Shown here: positions 22,614-35,257 of the stretch, in pieces
Layout: every line of letters starts with the position of its first letter
Position numbering within the stretch: position 1 is the stretch's first letter
The notes under the pieces: model-generated
Told to the model about the DNA's origin: nothing
Database searches by the model: none
The model's input: only the letters and a program-made list of their open reading frames with translations
Program-made: the position numbers and the translations under genes
NCBI GenBank assembly: GCA_021018995.1
Contig: CM037598.1
Span: 72,496,671-72,560,670, forward strand
Length of the DNA: 64,000 bases
Reading direction: 5' to 3'
Source: Chloranthus sessilifolius
Taxonomy: Eukaryota > Streptophyta > Magnoliopsida > Chloranthales > Chloranthaceae

Positions 22614-25600
22614 TTATGTAAATAATCGGGGGTACTGAGCATGAATATCAGATTCGTGCTCCCAAGTAGCTTCATGCGATCCATGATTCTTCCATTGAAT
22701 CAAAACGAGTGGAATCCGTTTTGTTCTCAGAATTTGATCTCGGCAGTCCAAAATCTGACCGGGTTCTTTGGTTATCGTTAGATCTTCTTAGATATCCAAT
22801 GGTTGAAAATCCAACACATGCGCCAGGTCATTGACGTATTTTCTCAGCATCGATACGTGAAATACGTCATGAATGCTTGCTAGGTGCGGAGGTAACGCGA
22901 GTCGATACGCTACTTCTCCTACTCTGCCCAATATAGGGAATGGTCCAACATAACGAGGACTTAGCTTGCCTCGTTTCCCGAATCGCATCACGCCTTTTGT
23001 CAGAGAAATTTTGATAATGACGTGCTCGCCAATCTGTATATGATTTCATCAGACTGAAAGACCATATAAGTCTAATGACTTCACAAAGAACGTATCAGTG
23101 TAGTATATTACCTGAAAATCAACACTTGTTCGTTTGAGATCAGCGTAACTCTTTTATCGACTCTGAGCACTCTTCAATCGTTCCTGAATAACGTGAACAA
23201 CTGCATTGGTGCTTTCTATCAGGTCAGGGCCTAAAATTAACCGTTCTCCAGCTTTTTCCCAGTTAATCGGAGATTTACAACGGCGTCCATACAGTGCCTC
23301 GAATGGTGCCATACCGATGCTTGATTGGAAACTGTTATTGTATGCGAATTCGATCAGGAGTAAGTGTTTATCCCATGATCCTTAAAAATTGAGCATACAG
23401 GCCCTTAACATGTCTTCAATCACTTGATTAATCCTCTCTGTCTACTCGTCGGTCTAAGGGTGAAATGTTATACTGAAATCTAACTTGGAACCCATACCTT
23501 CTTGGAAACTTTGTCAAAATCGAGAAGTATACAAAGGATCACGATCCGACACGATGCTTACGGGTATTCCATGTAGTCGTACAATCTCTCTCAGATAGAT
23601 TTCGGCTAGTTTTGATGTTGTATATCGCGTACTATAAGGTAAGAAATGCACCGATTTGGTGAGACGATCAACAATCACCCAAATGGCGTTGTAACCCTTC
23701 TGAGTACAGGGCAAACCAAGAATGAAATCCATGGAAATATTTTCCCATTTCCATCATAATCTGCTACGTCACGTTTCAAATCGTTCCGCCAAAATGTTTG
23801 TTTAAGATCCTGGTACATCTTGGTGCTACCAGGGTGAATAACAGATGCTGACTTGTGAGCTTCTTCGAGGATTTCTTGATGTAAAGCATGATCATGGGGC
23901 ACATACTCGTCCTCGAAATAATAAAGACCCATCATCTTTGATTAAGAATTCTGACTGTAGCCCACTTTGTACCCCTTGTCGGATGGAAATAAGCTCTGCA
24001 TCTTGCATCTGGAGCTCTCTAATCTTATCGAAAAGTGGAGCTCGGATCATCACTGTAGCAAGTAAACCTCTAGTTGACGTTGCTCACAGAGTAGCACTCG
24101 ATGATACAATGTCATTGAGTAGTTTCCATCTTTGTAATCGTGTCACAAGATGAGATAACTGAGCGGAGGATTTACGGCTAAGTGCATCAGCTATAACATT
24201 GGCCTTACCAGGATGGTACTGAATCGAACAGTCGTAGTCTTTCAAATATTCCATCCACCTTCTCTGTCTCAAATTTAACTCTTTCTAAGTGAAGAGATAT
24301 TTAAGACTCCTGTGATCGGTGAAGATCTCGAAGGTTTCACCGTACAGATAGTGTCTCCAGATTTTCAATGTGAAAATAACTGCTGCTAGTTCTAGGTCAT
24401 GAGTGGGATAATTCTTCTCATGGTCTTTCAACTGACGAGAACCATATGCAATTACCCGTTCCCATTGGTTCAATAAACACCCTCGCCCACTATATGAGGC
24501 ATCACTGAAGACGACAAAACCACCACTATCGGATGGTAATGCTAAAACAGGTGCGGAAGTAAGTCTCCTTTTCAATTCTTGGAAACCTTGTTCGCATGCC
24601 TCGGTCCACTCGAATTTAACATTCTTTCGAGTAAGCTGCATGAGTGGTCCAGCAAGTCGTGAAAAACCTTCAACGAAGTGTCGATAATAACCTGCAAGAC
24701 CTAGAAAACTTCTGATCTCGGTTACTGTCTGTGGCTGCTTCCACTGTACTGCAGCTTCAATCTTTGTGGGATCAACCGTGATACCTATTTCAGAGATAAT
24801 ATGCCCTAGAAAATTGACTTGATTCAACCAGAAGTCGCATTTACTGAATTTAGCATATAACTACGAATCTCTCACCGTTTGTAATGTCAGACGTAGATGA
24901 TCTTCATGCTCTGTCTTTGTCTTAAAATAAATAAGTATATCGTTAATGAATACCACGATACACAAATCACGATAAGGTTTAAAGACTCTATTCATCAAGT
25001 CCATAAAAGCAGCTGGTGCATTGGTCAACTCGAAGGGCATGACAAGAAACTCGTAATGACCATAGCGTGTTTAGAAATCTGTCTTCGAAATATCTTCAGC
25101 TTTCACCTTCATCTGGTGATAACCCGATCGTAGGTCAAATTTTGAAAAGAACCGCACTCCTTGTAATTGATCAAAGAGATCGTCGATTCGAGGAAACGGA
25201 TATCTATTCTTGATCATCAGTTTATTGAGTTGGTGATAATCAATGCAGAGATGCATTGAACCGTCCTTTTTCACGAATAACACCGGTGCGCCCCACGGAG
25301 ACACTCGGTCTGATGAAGCCTTTATCAAGAAGTTCTTGCAATTGCTCCTTGAGTTCTTTCAATTATGTCGGTGCCATTCTATATGGTGCTTTTGATACTG
25401 GGTTGGTACCTGGAGCTAACTCAATTGTGAATTCAACTTCTCTGTCAGGTGGTAGTCCTAGCAGCTCATCAGGAAACACGTCAGGATATTCACAAGCAAT
25501 AGGTACATTTGAAAGTGAAATTTTCTTCTTTTTCTGCTCATCACTTTGTATTAAAGCAATATACCCTTGAGCACCATCATCAAGCAATTGTTGTGCTTGA

Positions 25601-26027
25601 ATTGCAGATATCAATGAAAGATTCGTTGACGGTACGCCATAAAATTTAGCTGATATCTTCTTTTGTGGGCGAAAGGAGACAATCTTCTTGCGACAATCCA
25701 CGTTCGCATGGTGAGTGAACAACCAATCCATGCCAAGGATCACATCGTATCCTTGCATCGGTAACAAGATCAAATCAGCTACTGCTTCATATCCCCAATA
25801 ATCCTTGATGGAAATGATAATCGACCGGTATACTTTGTCAGTCATGATAAATTGTCCAATCGGAAGGGTAACATCGAGAATAAAGTCGAGAGGTTCTAGA
25901 GTACCTCCTATCTTCTTTAATTTTTTAGCAAACTGGGGTGTAACAAACGAGTGTGTAGATCCGGGGTCTATCAAAACTCGTGCGTCGTAACACAAATAAG
26001 CATCTTTTGGGTATAATTGTAAGATAC
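22614..26027 (-). pseudogene. E2 pol: protease to chromodomain (broken)
   Basis: Minus-strand order: protease with intact LIDPGSTHSFV near 25960. RT at about 25570-24880 has stops and frameshifts. RNase H is largely open at 24827-24285. The tether and HHCC-type integrase zinc region lie near 23935-23770 (EEAHKSASVIHPGSTKMY). The integrase core lies at about 23732-23100 ([11 protein letters not shown]). The linker at 22991-22788 has [12 protein letters not shown] well-preserved chromodomain ends at the TAA at 22614-22616 (IQWKNHGSHEATWE). A deletion joins the zinc region directly to the start of the core. The chromodomain type supports the Tekay/Del-like chromovirus assignment. Confidence 0.9.
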
Positions 26028-26195
26028 CTAAAGTATACAAACTAGTGTTAGCTAAATTACTTATAAGTGTCAAATAATAGTATGTTACTGGAGGAATTTA
26101 GAATGTAATATTCCTAATTTACAATATGCACCTTCTCTATCGAAAATGATCATTTATTGTAATTTGTTAATATAAAAATTAATTGACAACCATAC
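26028..26195 (-). other. Intron between E2 gag and pol
   Basis: This 168-bp A/T-rich interval has the donor ATTCAAG|GTATGG, a CTAAC motif and the acceptor TACTTTAG|GTATC. All are conserved with E1, while the middle has diverged. Removal joins Ile-Ile-Gln to Gly-Ile-Leu-Gln and on into the protease. Retention ends Gag at the TAA at 26179-26181. Confidence 0.8.
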
Positions 26196-27521
26196 CTTGA
26201 ATGATGTCGTGGCTAGTTTTCGCATCTTTTGCAGTAGCAGCAGAAGCTCGGCCTTGTACCGTAGGCCGCGCCGATCGTAATACTAGTCCTGCCTTGTTGT
26301 CATTCCGACTGTTTTCGAGCATTCTCTGATCCGATGTCCCATCTTGCCACATCGAAAACATACACCAGAAGCCTTACGACACTCATCGATCTTGTGTGCC
26401 TTCCCACATTTCCCACAAATTTCTTTGGAGGCAACTGATGAAGCCGCATAAGATCTCTTGCGAGATCCTATCGGTCGTGCTTGAGAAAACCCAGATGTAC
26501 TTCGAGCCGCTGAAAAAGATGGATTCTGAACACGTGGAATCCTTGGTGGTGCGGAGAACATTGATGGATTATAAGGCCGTGCAAATGCGCCTGCAGCTGG
26601 TTGAAAAGCGGTTTGTCCTTGGAATCATGGTCGTTTATTAATTTGACCCGCACTATAGGACTGTGGTGGAGCTTTTCTGGCCTTCTGCTTTTCGTCTCTC
26701 CTTTTGAACATGGTGTCCACATCAATTTCTGCTATCAATGCCAATTTCATCACGTGGGCATAAGTCGTCGCCTGAAACAACGAAATGCGCTCTTTGATCA
26801 GAGATTTCAAACCCCTTTCAAACTTTTGAGTTTTCATCAGCGCGATGGCCACTAGCAACGGTGCAAAGCGAGAAAGACGAGTAAATTCTTATTCATATTC
26901 TCTAACTGTCATCTGTCCTTGTACCAAGGTTGCAAACTGTACCTCAAGCTTATACCTCTCAGGCGCTGGAAAATATTTTTCATTAAAGGCCTCAGTGAAT
27001 TCTGCCCATGTCCATGGTACACCATGCATCCGTGTTCTTTCAACAGACTGCCACCATGGCTCTGCCTCACTTTCCAGTTTGTACGCCGCCCAACTTACTT
27101 TCTCTTCTTCAGTACAAGTGACTCGTTGCAGTACTTTCTCAATCTGCGTTAACCACTTCTTAGCCTCCATTGGGTTAAGCTGACCATAGAAACTTGGTGG
27201 TCGAAGTCGAATAAAGTCCGTAAAACCCTCGGGACGTCGAACAGCAAGCATGGCCATGGTGTTTACCATGCTATCCATCAACTGCGGATGGTGTCCCGCA
27301 TTTTGTTCCACACCATGAACACTTCCCATCGGTGGAGTATTTATAACTGGCGGAGTATGTTCTGTAACATTCTCCATCGTCGTTCGACTTTCAGCCAGAT
27401 GGACATTCTCACCACTTCCAGAAACAACGTCATGCTCGTATCCGTCTACCGGAATAGCATTTGGCCCAGTACGATGAGGTAACGGTGGTTTACCTCTACC
27501 TCTTCCACAACACGGAGGCAT
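26179..27521 (-). pseudogene. E2 gag with zinc knuckles (broken)
   Basis: The ATG at 27521 opens 210 codons matching E1 Gag (FYGQLNPMEAKKWLTQIEK, WAEFTEAFNEKYFPAPERY). The frame stops at about 26886, where E1 has a Ser codon. The rest continues as 26858-26625 and 26561-26283, the latter with both knuckles (CGKCGKAHKIDEC and CFRCGKMGHRIREC). The role is particle assembly and RNA binding. Several frameshifts disable this copy. Confidence 0.87.
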
Positions 27522-27650
27522 CGTAACCTATTTCAGATAAAAAGTTAATCAGACCTACAACTCAATCTAACTCCAATCTCTATTCTATTAACAGATATTT
27601 AACCATATTTGTATATGTCAGAGTTCAGTCTCCAATGACTTAACGCCGGG

Positions 27651-27662
27651 TGCTCTGATACC
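27651..27662 (-). promoter_or_regulatory. E2 primer-binding site for initiator tRNA-Met
   Basis: The minus strand reads TGGTATCAGAGC, the exact 12-base complement of plant initiator tRNA-Met 3' end used by many plant retrotransposons. It lies two bases inside the LTR edge at 27665. Confidence 0.92.
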
Positions 27663-27664
27663 AC

Positions 27665-30331
27665 CTGTGACAGCCCAACGTTTCCCAGTCTCTCAACTAG
27701 GAAAAGTCGCGCCATCGGATCACCTTATATGATCCTTTCATCAAGAGGTTCCTTTTTTTATTTCAAAGTATCGCAGAATGCGGAAGCAATGTATTTAAAC
27801 TCTAACAAATAACTCATATGGCAAATAACTAATTAAATAGAAACTAAAATACGTGATAAACATAAAGCAAAAGGTTTGATGTATAGCTTTTCACCGATGA
27901 CGGCCACCCGTCATCTAAACAGTGAAAAGAAACCTATACATCCAAACATCATCCCACAGAAATCTGAAACCAACATATATCATTATACAAACCATAAATT
28001 ATCTTTTCCCTTTTTCTCTCTCTCTCTCTCTCCCCATTTTTTCCCCATATCCCAAGCTACAAACCTAACTACGGGAAGAACTCCTCTGGGAAGTCGTCTT
28101 CCCCGTCGTCTTCATCTTCCTCTCCCTCCTCCTCAGGCACGTATGTAGGGTCTGCCGCTTGCTCAGGGTCAGGCTCTGCAGCTAAGACATTTAAGTCGAG
28201 GACTGAGCTATCATCCAAAGCTCAGTAAAGAATATTGCATTGTATTCTATATTGACAGTTTATCACCTTTTCATAGAGGCGCATAAAATAACATATGAAT
28301 AACATGATGAAATGATGTATTTATGCATGATATAACAAGTGAGAGAAGCAAACTGAACTAAAAATACATACTAGCGAAAACAAGGAATTAACAAGGTCAA
28401 GCTCCCGAGTTAGCGGGATCACTTGTCAAGCTCCCTAGTTAGCGGAATCACTTGATGTAACAAGAGTAATAACGTATCAAGAACGTATCAAGATCATTGA
28501 GATGGATAAAATTTTGAGTACTGAATCACATAGAATTATCAGGGATATGCAATTTCTTGGATGGTTTTATGATGCAATGTATACTCACCTGTTATAAATG
28601 TAATAATAGCATTAATTGTCAAAACTGATTTATGCGCATAAACTAGTAAGAGCATGTCTTTTCCGATTTTGGCAGTGTATACTAGATGTTGTTGATACTC
28701 ATTCATGCATTGTTTCTCATTAGATTAATGGCTAATCACATCTATTTATGACATAATAAATCAAGTGCATCAGTTCAATTAACAAAGCAAATTCTACTTC
28801 TAATATACTGATCATTGCGTACATATATACTCATCAATGCTTCTATGAACAACTCAGTGAAAACGCTTATTCAATTATAAAATATCAACGTAAATTCCCT
28901 ACCTGTATACGTTAAGTCTTACAAGTATTGTCACTGACGCACATTCACGCATCCGAGAACATCATGCATTCTTTGTTCTTCAAAATTTTCTAAGTGCTCC
29001 ATGTGGCACCAAATCTAAGAAAAATAGATTTATTTATTTTAAAAACCAACACGAGTATGTTATAGATGAGCCATTGGTTTATAGCTGGCCAATAGTGTAT
29101 CAAGACCCAATCAGGTACTTATCTGAATCCATGTGAACCTAAGGTCCGAATGCACAAGAGGCACAGCCCATAGTTCAAAACCCAAGGCTGGAGGGGTTTG
29201 CCACGGAAACCCTTTGAGGTTGCCGCAGCAAGCTTGGCTTGCCGGGCTTCAGCTGAGCTTCCTCCTTGTTCTTGTCCCCTGTTGTACTCTCCCCCCCCCC
29301 CTTTTTGCTTATATATATTTTATTATATACATTTAGATGTATGTATATATTTATATATACATATATAATTTTAGCAGATTTTCTATAGATTTTCAATATA
29401 TATTTCGATAGCTTTTAAAACTCCGAATTTGCACTTTGCACTCTATAAAGTCCACAGATCTACCATGCAGATTCGAAGTGCAGTAATCTGCACTCAGCTT
29501 TGAGTATACATGTTGAATTCTGAGCTCCAGTTCAACGTAGTCGTTATGATGACCCTTTATTTTAAATGAAATCGATAGCATACCTTTTGGTGAATTTGTA
29601 GTATCCAACAATTGATGTTGTGTTTGCCGAATTAGAGAATGATGAGGTCGTTTCCTGCGAAATGCTACTATGGATCTTGAAATTGTGGGATCATGAGATG
29701 TACTCTGATCTTAACTTATATCCAAATTTGTCAAAGCTAGGCTAGGATTAATATATGGTGACCATAGTGTCCTTGGATTCATAGACCATATATGCAGGTT
29801 TTCCTTTCAAGGATAGGCAAAAGGAGGAAGATGATGGTCTGGTTGATGGTTCTTATAAAGATTTACTGCACTTTGCGTGCATGTAAACATAACATGACTC
29901 ATTGGAGTCGTGTACTCGATAAGCCATGCAAGTAGCTTATTAGCTACTTAAGGTAAAACATCATATATATCCAGTATACCTAGGTAATGGTGTTTCATAT
30001 AAAACAAAACAGGTATATTTTACAAATGAGACAATTGAGAAACCGACAAAAATTTATACACTAGCCTTTCCTCCCATGGTTATATTAATACTAGTTATAG
30101 TTAAAGCCTAATGGCTTCGGCTTTAGTATAAGGTGTATATACCATTTCGGGTATATAGGAAATTGTTAAAGTAGTTCAATATTTTATTTGAATATGGCTT
30201 TGTCTAGCTTAAAGTCAAATTTCTAAGATTTAAGGTCTAACCTAGTAAGGTCTTTAGGGTTCAGGTGGAAACTTACACATGACCTGACCGGACTCTTACC
30301 ACTGCAGTGTAAAAATCTGGGGATCGTTACA
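27665..30331 (-). repeat. E2 5' LTR
   Basis: It begins TGTGACAGCCC and ends GATCGTTACA on the plus strand, the same ends as the E1 LTRs. It is 2667 bp and shares blocks such as GAGTTAGCGGGATCACTTG (near 28400) and a partly decayed palindrome cluster near 29195-29240. The flank TTCTT (30332-30336) is a possible target-duplication half with no partner. Confidence 0.9.
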
Positions 30332-31178
30332 TTCTTAGCTCTCTATTATTATTCTTCTTTTTAGATGCCTCTTTCTCCGAGTCTCTCTCTCTACATATTT
30401 CTTTTCATTTCTCTCTTTTAATTTTTTTCTCTCTCCTCAAATTTCTCTTTCTTAAACTCACTTTTTCTCTTTCATAATTTTTCTCTCTCACAAAATTTTC
30501 TTCATAATAGAAAATTAAATTTATTGGGTGTATGGGATATACTATCGATAATGATCATTTTCTATTTTCTATGTGCCAATTACACAATCCAAACACCGAA
30601 AAACAATAAATTCCTATGAATTCCCAAAGAGCTGGAATCCATTGGATTTACAAAATCTTTTCCTATGTTTTCCGAAAAATTGCCAAACAAACCCTAATAT
30701 AAAAAAAGTAACCAGAGTATCAAGTGACTTGGCACTCATGTTATCTAACACTTATATCTTGTCCAGATGGAAGGAAATTTGGTTGGCATAAGATTTGGTT
30801 GTCAAAGATGTTGTTCTACCTATACACGTGGTCTTATAAAATTTTGACTCGTGCACGTAATGCCAACTCTAAGGCCTTGTTTATGTGATTTTGAGCTTTT
30901 ACCGGAAAAGCTTAGAATTCTGACAGATTAAAATTATTGGCTTACTCACAAATGTGACTTTTTCGGGATGCGTTATGAAGGTATTCATAAATGCTTTCAC
31001 TCCTGAATTTTCTACTATAAACTAGTTTACCTGCATTTTTAAGTTTCTCTCTCAGAATCGGTCTACTAGACGCACGTTTCAAATTTTACGAATTTAAACA
31101 CAATAGCCGGTTAGATTATTTAAATTAACTTTAAAGAGCGATAATTGGTAAAAGAGGCCCAAGGATATGGGCTCAAAG
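30332..31178. other. Non-coding DNA, CT-rich then A/T-rich
   Basis: 30340-30500 is pyrimidine-rich (many CTCTCT runs). The rest is A/T-rich with one frame of 72 codons lacking motifs. No element was recognised. Confidence 0.4.
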
Positions 31179-31384
31179 CAGTGGTAGAACTACATACACA
31201 CCAGTGTGGGCGAGCGCCCTCACTCAATACCCAAAACTCTTTTTTTTTTAAAGCAAACAAACTTAAATACCTAATTAAGTACTTAACTTCCCCAATATGC
31301 CCCTCTCTAAATCTAATCCCACTCCCTCCCTCCCTCTCTCTTTCTTCTCTCTCTAAACCTCTCGTCTCCCTCTCTAAACTTGTG

Positions 31385-31434
<50 letters not shown>

Positions 31435-31509
31435 CTCTCTGCCTCTCTGGCCCATATGAATATATGATATCCTCGACTTCGTCTTCTTCCTCGCTCCAAA
31501 TCAGGCAGT

Positions 31510-31740
31510 AGATTAGGCATCCTCTACAAGACTGCAAGTCTTCAACTCCAACTCTCCAAGTCTCCGATTGCAACTCCGAGTCTCTTAGGCATCCTCTGCA
31601 AGACTCCAACTCCAAGTCTCCGACTCCAACTCTATTAGGCATCCTCTGCAAGACTCCAAGTCTCCGACTCCAACTCCAAGTCTATTAGGCATCCTCTGCA
31701 AGACAACTCCAAGTCTCCAACTCCAAGCCATTTGCAACTT
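31510..31740. repeat. Subterminal tandem array in the hAT remnant
   Basis: About four copies of TAGGCATCCTCTGCAAGAC alternate with CCAAGTCTCCGACTCCAACT-type filler, giving units of about 50-60 bases. Its place near the transposon end fits a transposase-binding or replication slippage array. Confidence 0.75.
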
Positions 31741-33065
31741 GCAAGTAAGTGAAGTAATCCCTCTTTCTCTTTTCCTAATTATTATTAATTTATTATTTTT
31801 TTCATTCAATGCCTTTGCTTTATTATTATTTATTTTTATAGATTTTTCTTAAGTAATTCAATATTAAGTTTGAAGTTTTCTATAATGTTGATTGTTGACT
31901 ATATGGGGCTGAATTGACTGCTTTTGAACCAATTCGGATTATGTAAATAATTGTTTTTTTGTTTTGTTTTTTGTTTTAATTAGGATATTCATTTGCTCTC
32001 CTCTGTTATCTCCTGTTTAGATGAATGAGCTTAATTGCTTAAGATAAAATTTAGGTTTTATTTGAAAAGAGTGAATCTGATCTGGGTTTGAAAATTTTTC
32101 TTTTTTATTTGATTTTAATTGACGAATTGTGCAGCTTAATTTTTTTATTTTTTATTGTTATTTATAATCAGTTGAGCTGAAATTGGAATGTGGGTTTTTG
32201 TTATAGGCTTGAATGAATCTGATATGGGTTTTGTTATAGGTTTTTTCTTATAGGCTTGAATGATTAGGATTTTGTTTTTATATTAGAGATTATATCCATT
32301 AACTGTGCAATTGGAAACTGTGTTTTATTTACCAGCTGAATATAAGCAAGTTTTTATTTTTTTTATTGCTTTCTTTTTGCAAGTGCTAATTGCATTTTGA
32401 CCATCGGATCTGTGAATGTCATATTCCACATATCCAATGGTCTAAATCTCTCCATAAAATACCATTTATGGGCTTGTTGCACTTCATTCTATGATCTATC
32501 ACTTTGATGGTACAGATCACCCACATCTTAAACCATTGTTCCTTTTTTCAATGGTTAAAGTTAAAGTGCACCAATTTTTTGGTTTAGTTTCGTTTTTGTC
32601 TTTGAGTTGCAATAATATAGGAATTATTTTAGATGTCTAGATATCTCTAGGATCCTAGGACCTAGATTTCATGTGTTAAATGCCTTATGGTTCGGATCAT
32701 CTACATCTTAAACCATTGATGGGGTAAGATCATTTAAACACCATTTTAGTGCTTACATGACTGTCAGGAGATTTGGCCCCTTTACTTAAAAAGTTAAAAT
32801 CTCCTAATTTCGAAAGCCCTTTCTCAACCTCGCATGCCTAAGTCCTAAATCCTAATTCCCTAATTCAAAAATCCCTAAACTTGAAGTTCTAACGAGACAA
32901 ATTTGATATTTTGAGGTAAGTTGAGGCTTTAAATATAGATATGCCATATACAATGAGGATATGAAGGACTAATTTGCATATTTTGTTTATTGACCCAGTA
33001 ATGAGATTCTATCCTCATTCAGGTTTGTATATTTTGTAATAAGCAAAATTTTATTGTTCCAAGTA

Positions 33066-33652
33066 TGAATGAGAAGTTTGTAGTGCATGGACGACCATGT
33101 TGTAAGGCTGAAGAAATCACAAATCTACACCACTATCGGATTGAGTTCTTCTATATTATCATTGATATGCAACTTCAAGAGCTTAATCACCGTTTTACTA
33201 AACACTGAATTGTTAATTTGTATGGCTTGCTTCAATCCTTCAGAATCATTTTTAGCTTTTGACGAGTAAAAGTTAATGTGCCTCGCAGAATTTTATCTAG
33301 TTGAATTTTTAGAAGTAGATCGATTGATTCTTAAAGGTCAGCTTAAGACGCTTGTTATGAACATGGGCTCAAACAAAAAGTTTTTTGATTTGAAGGGTAT
33401 TAGTGACCTTGCGAAGAAACTGGTAGAGACGAAAAAATATATTGCGTATAATTTGGTTTATTTGCTCATAACTCTGTTATTAGTTCTTCCAGTCGCTACT
33501 GCTACTGTTGAGAGAGCATTTTCTGTTATGTATATTCTGAATAATAGGCTTCGTAATAAAATGAGAGATGGATTGGTGAGTGATTGTTTAATTACATATA
33601 TTAAAAAAGATATATTTGATAGTCTCGATAATAATACAATTGCTAATTAATT
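33066..33652 (+). pseudogene. hAT transposase C-terminal fragment with dimerisation domain
   Basis: The frame at 33276-33650 encodes 124 codons ending in the hAT dimerisation domain. The key stretch reads LPVATATVERAFSVMYILNNRLRNKM; the Glu in VERAFS is the conserved acidic residue. Just upstream (33070-33230), in shifted frames, lie matches to the preceding part of the same protein (EEITNLHHYRIEFFY, LQELNHRFTKH). The N-terminal two thirds of the normal transposase are absent, so the element is internally deleted and non-autonomous. Confidence 0.87.
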
Positions 33653-33924
33653 ACTTTCAGAAAATGATAAATCGTCGAGGACAATTGCCTTAAAAGATAT
33701 GTTCTTTATAGTTGGCAATGGATTCAAAGTTTGATTTTTTTGTAGATGAATGATATACAATTGTCAATGTTTTATTGTTAAATTTTTTATTTTTTATAAT
33801 GTAATTTTAATGAAAATTATATTTTATAATATGAATTAGTTTAAATTTATATTAATTGTATAAAATTTATCTCTAATTCATTTTGAGCCGCCCCGCCTAG
33901 ATGAGAATCCTGATTATGTCACTG

Positions 33925-34511
33925 GTTCGAAGACTTCCATGCATTCGAATCAGTTATGGCCCACATGGCACCCATTTAGAGAATCACGTGCCACGACAAC
34001 TTGCCCAAGGGTGACCATGTCTATTTAAAAAATTAAAATTTGAAAAGGGTGGATATCCATTGTCCAAAATGTAATCAAAGTGGAAAAAAATCAATGTACT
34101 AGGATGTTTATGGCGGCACCGAAACTTTGATCAATTTTTTTACGACCAACCTTTTTTATTTAAATTTCTTTATAGATTACATGCTACATGGCACAAGATT
34201 CCAAAACGGGTGTTGTTTTTGAATCAGGTGCCACATGATATGCGGTTTTAGCGCATGGGTTCATCCACGCGTTTGAACCCATATGCCCTTTTCCCTTAAT
34301 AAAATCGCATACAGATATTATATTTTTTCAAACAATGGAAGGTATAAAGGGGATTACACCATGACATACAAAATTGACCTAACTTAAAAAAAATATTATA
34401 CAAAATGAAACTAATTATTAAAAAAAAGAAAAACAACAAACAAATCACAACCAGGACTAGGAGCAAGCATCGTTGTCGTCTTTATATTGGCCATATTAAT
34501 TATGCTAGATA
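33925..34511. other. MITE-like non-coding DNA
   Basis: It contains phrases also seen around 41.6-42.1 kb (for example TGGAAAAAAATCAATG and TGCTACATGGCAC), suggesting shared old miniature elements. No borders could be fixed and no gene was seen. Confidence 0.35.
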
Positions 34512-35257
34512 TGTTGGTTAGGTTTAATCCCAACGTGTGAATAGAGAAACTTTGAAGAGTGTTCTCAGGTCAAAAGTAATCGATTATGGAATAAATAGAT
34601 CGATCGATTATGGGTGACAATTGTTTGGCAACTCTCGAGTCGAAAGCAATCGATCGATTCTAGAATAAATCGACCGTTTCTGAGCGACAATAAATTGACA
34701 ACTCTCGGGTTGAATTCGATTGATCGAGATTGGAAATCAATCGATCGATTCTGGGCGGATTAGTTTTGCAGATTTGATCGTTTTTGCTATTTAGAGAAGT
34801 CTTTTGTAAAAGCTTCCAAAAAGCAAGTTGGACCCTATCAATAGAAGGTTTTTCTAAGGTTCCAAGAGAGAGTTTCCTAGAGAGTGAAAACTAGTGAATA
34901 CTTTGGAAGACAATGTATTGAAGAATAGCTTAGGGATTGAAGCATCCGATTGAAACCGTTTTTGTGTTAGAATCGTTATTATATTCCAGCAGATCTCTTT
35001 TTTGTATCGAAGGACAACTTCCTTGTTTATTCAGTGTATTGGTTGTTAAATATCGTGTGAGATCTTGATTGAGAGTGCATTAAAGAGGAGAGCGCGTGCA
35101 TTGTAAATGCTCTGAAACATATTGCATATATCCCGTGGACGTAGCCCTAAATTAAATGAATCACGTATATTCTTGTGTTGTATGTGATTGCTTTTTGCGT
35201 TTTCTTATTTTATCATATTCATCGCGATAGAGAGTTCGGTGTCTTGAATTCCTAACA
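34512..35257 (+). repeat. Solo LTR, probably Ty1/copia
   Basis: The ends TGTTGG...CCTAACA form a short inverted repeat. The flanks AGATA (34507-34511) and AGATT (35258-35262) match at 4 of 5 positions. Internal features match copia LTRs, including a CCCGTGGACGTAGCCC segment near 35140. No primer site or polypurine tract adjoins, so it is a solo LTR. It has several ATCGATCGATT motifs at 34590-34760. Confidence 0.75.

Larger units (their letters stand above)
19980..30331 (-). mobile_element. Chromovirus E2, truncated relative of E1 without 3' LTR
   Basis: E2 has the same gene order and proteins as E1 on the minus strand, at lower similarity in non-coding parts. The 5' LTR and an exact tRNA-iMet primer site are present. 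Similarity to E1 fades at about 19980, and no TGTGACAGCCC...GATCGTTACA unit occurs to the left, so the 3' LTR is missing. Most genes carry stops, frameshifts or deletions. Confidence 0.88.
31179..33924 (+). mobile_element. hAT DNA transposon remnant
   Basis: The ends read CAGTGGTAG at 31179 and ATGTCACTG at 33924, the CAGTG/CACTG termini of plant hAT elements of the zinc-finger/HAT-dimerisation type. The flanking octamers GCTCAAAG and GTTCGAAG match at 6 of 8 positions, a decayed 8-bp target duplication. It contains a CT-rich tract (31305-31440), an array of short repeats (31510-31740), and the C-terminal part of a transposase. Confidence 0.85.
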
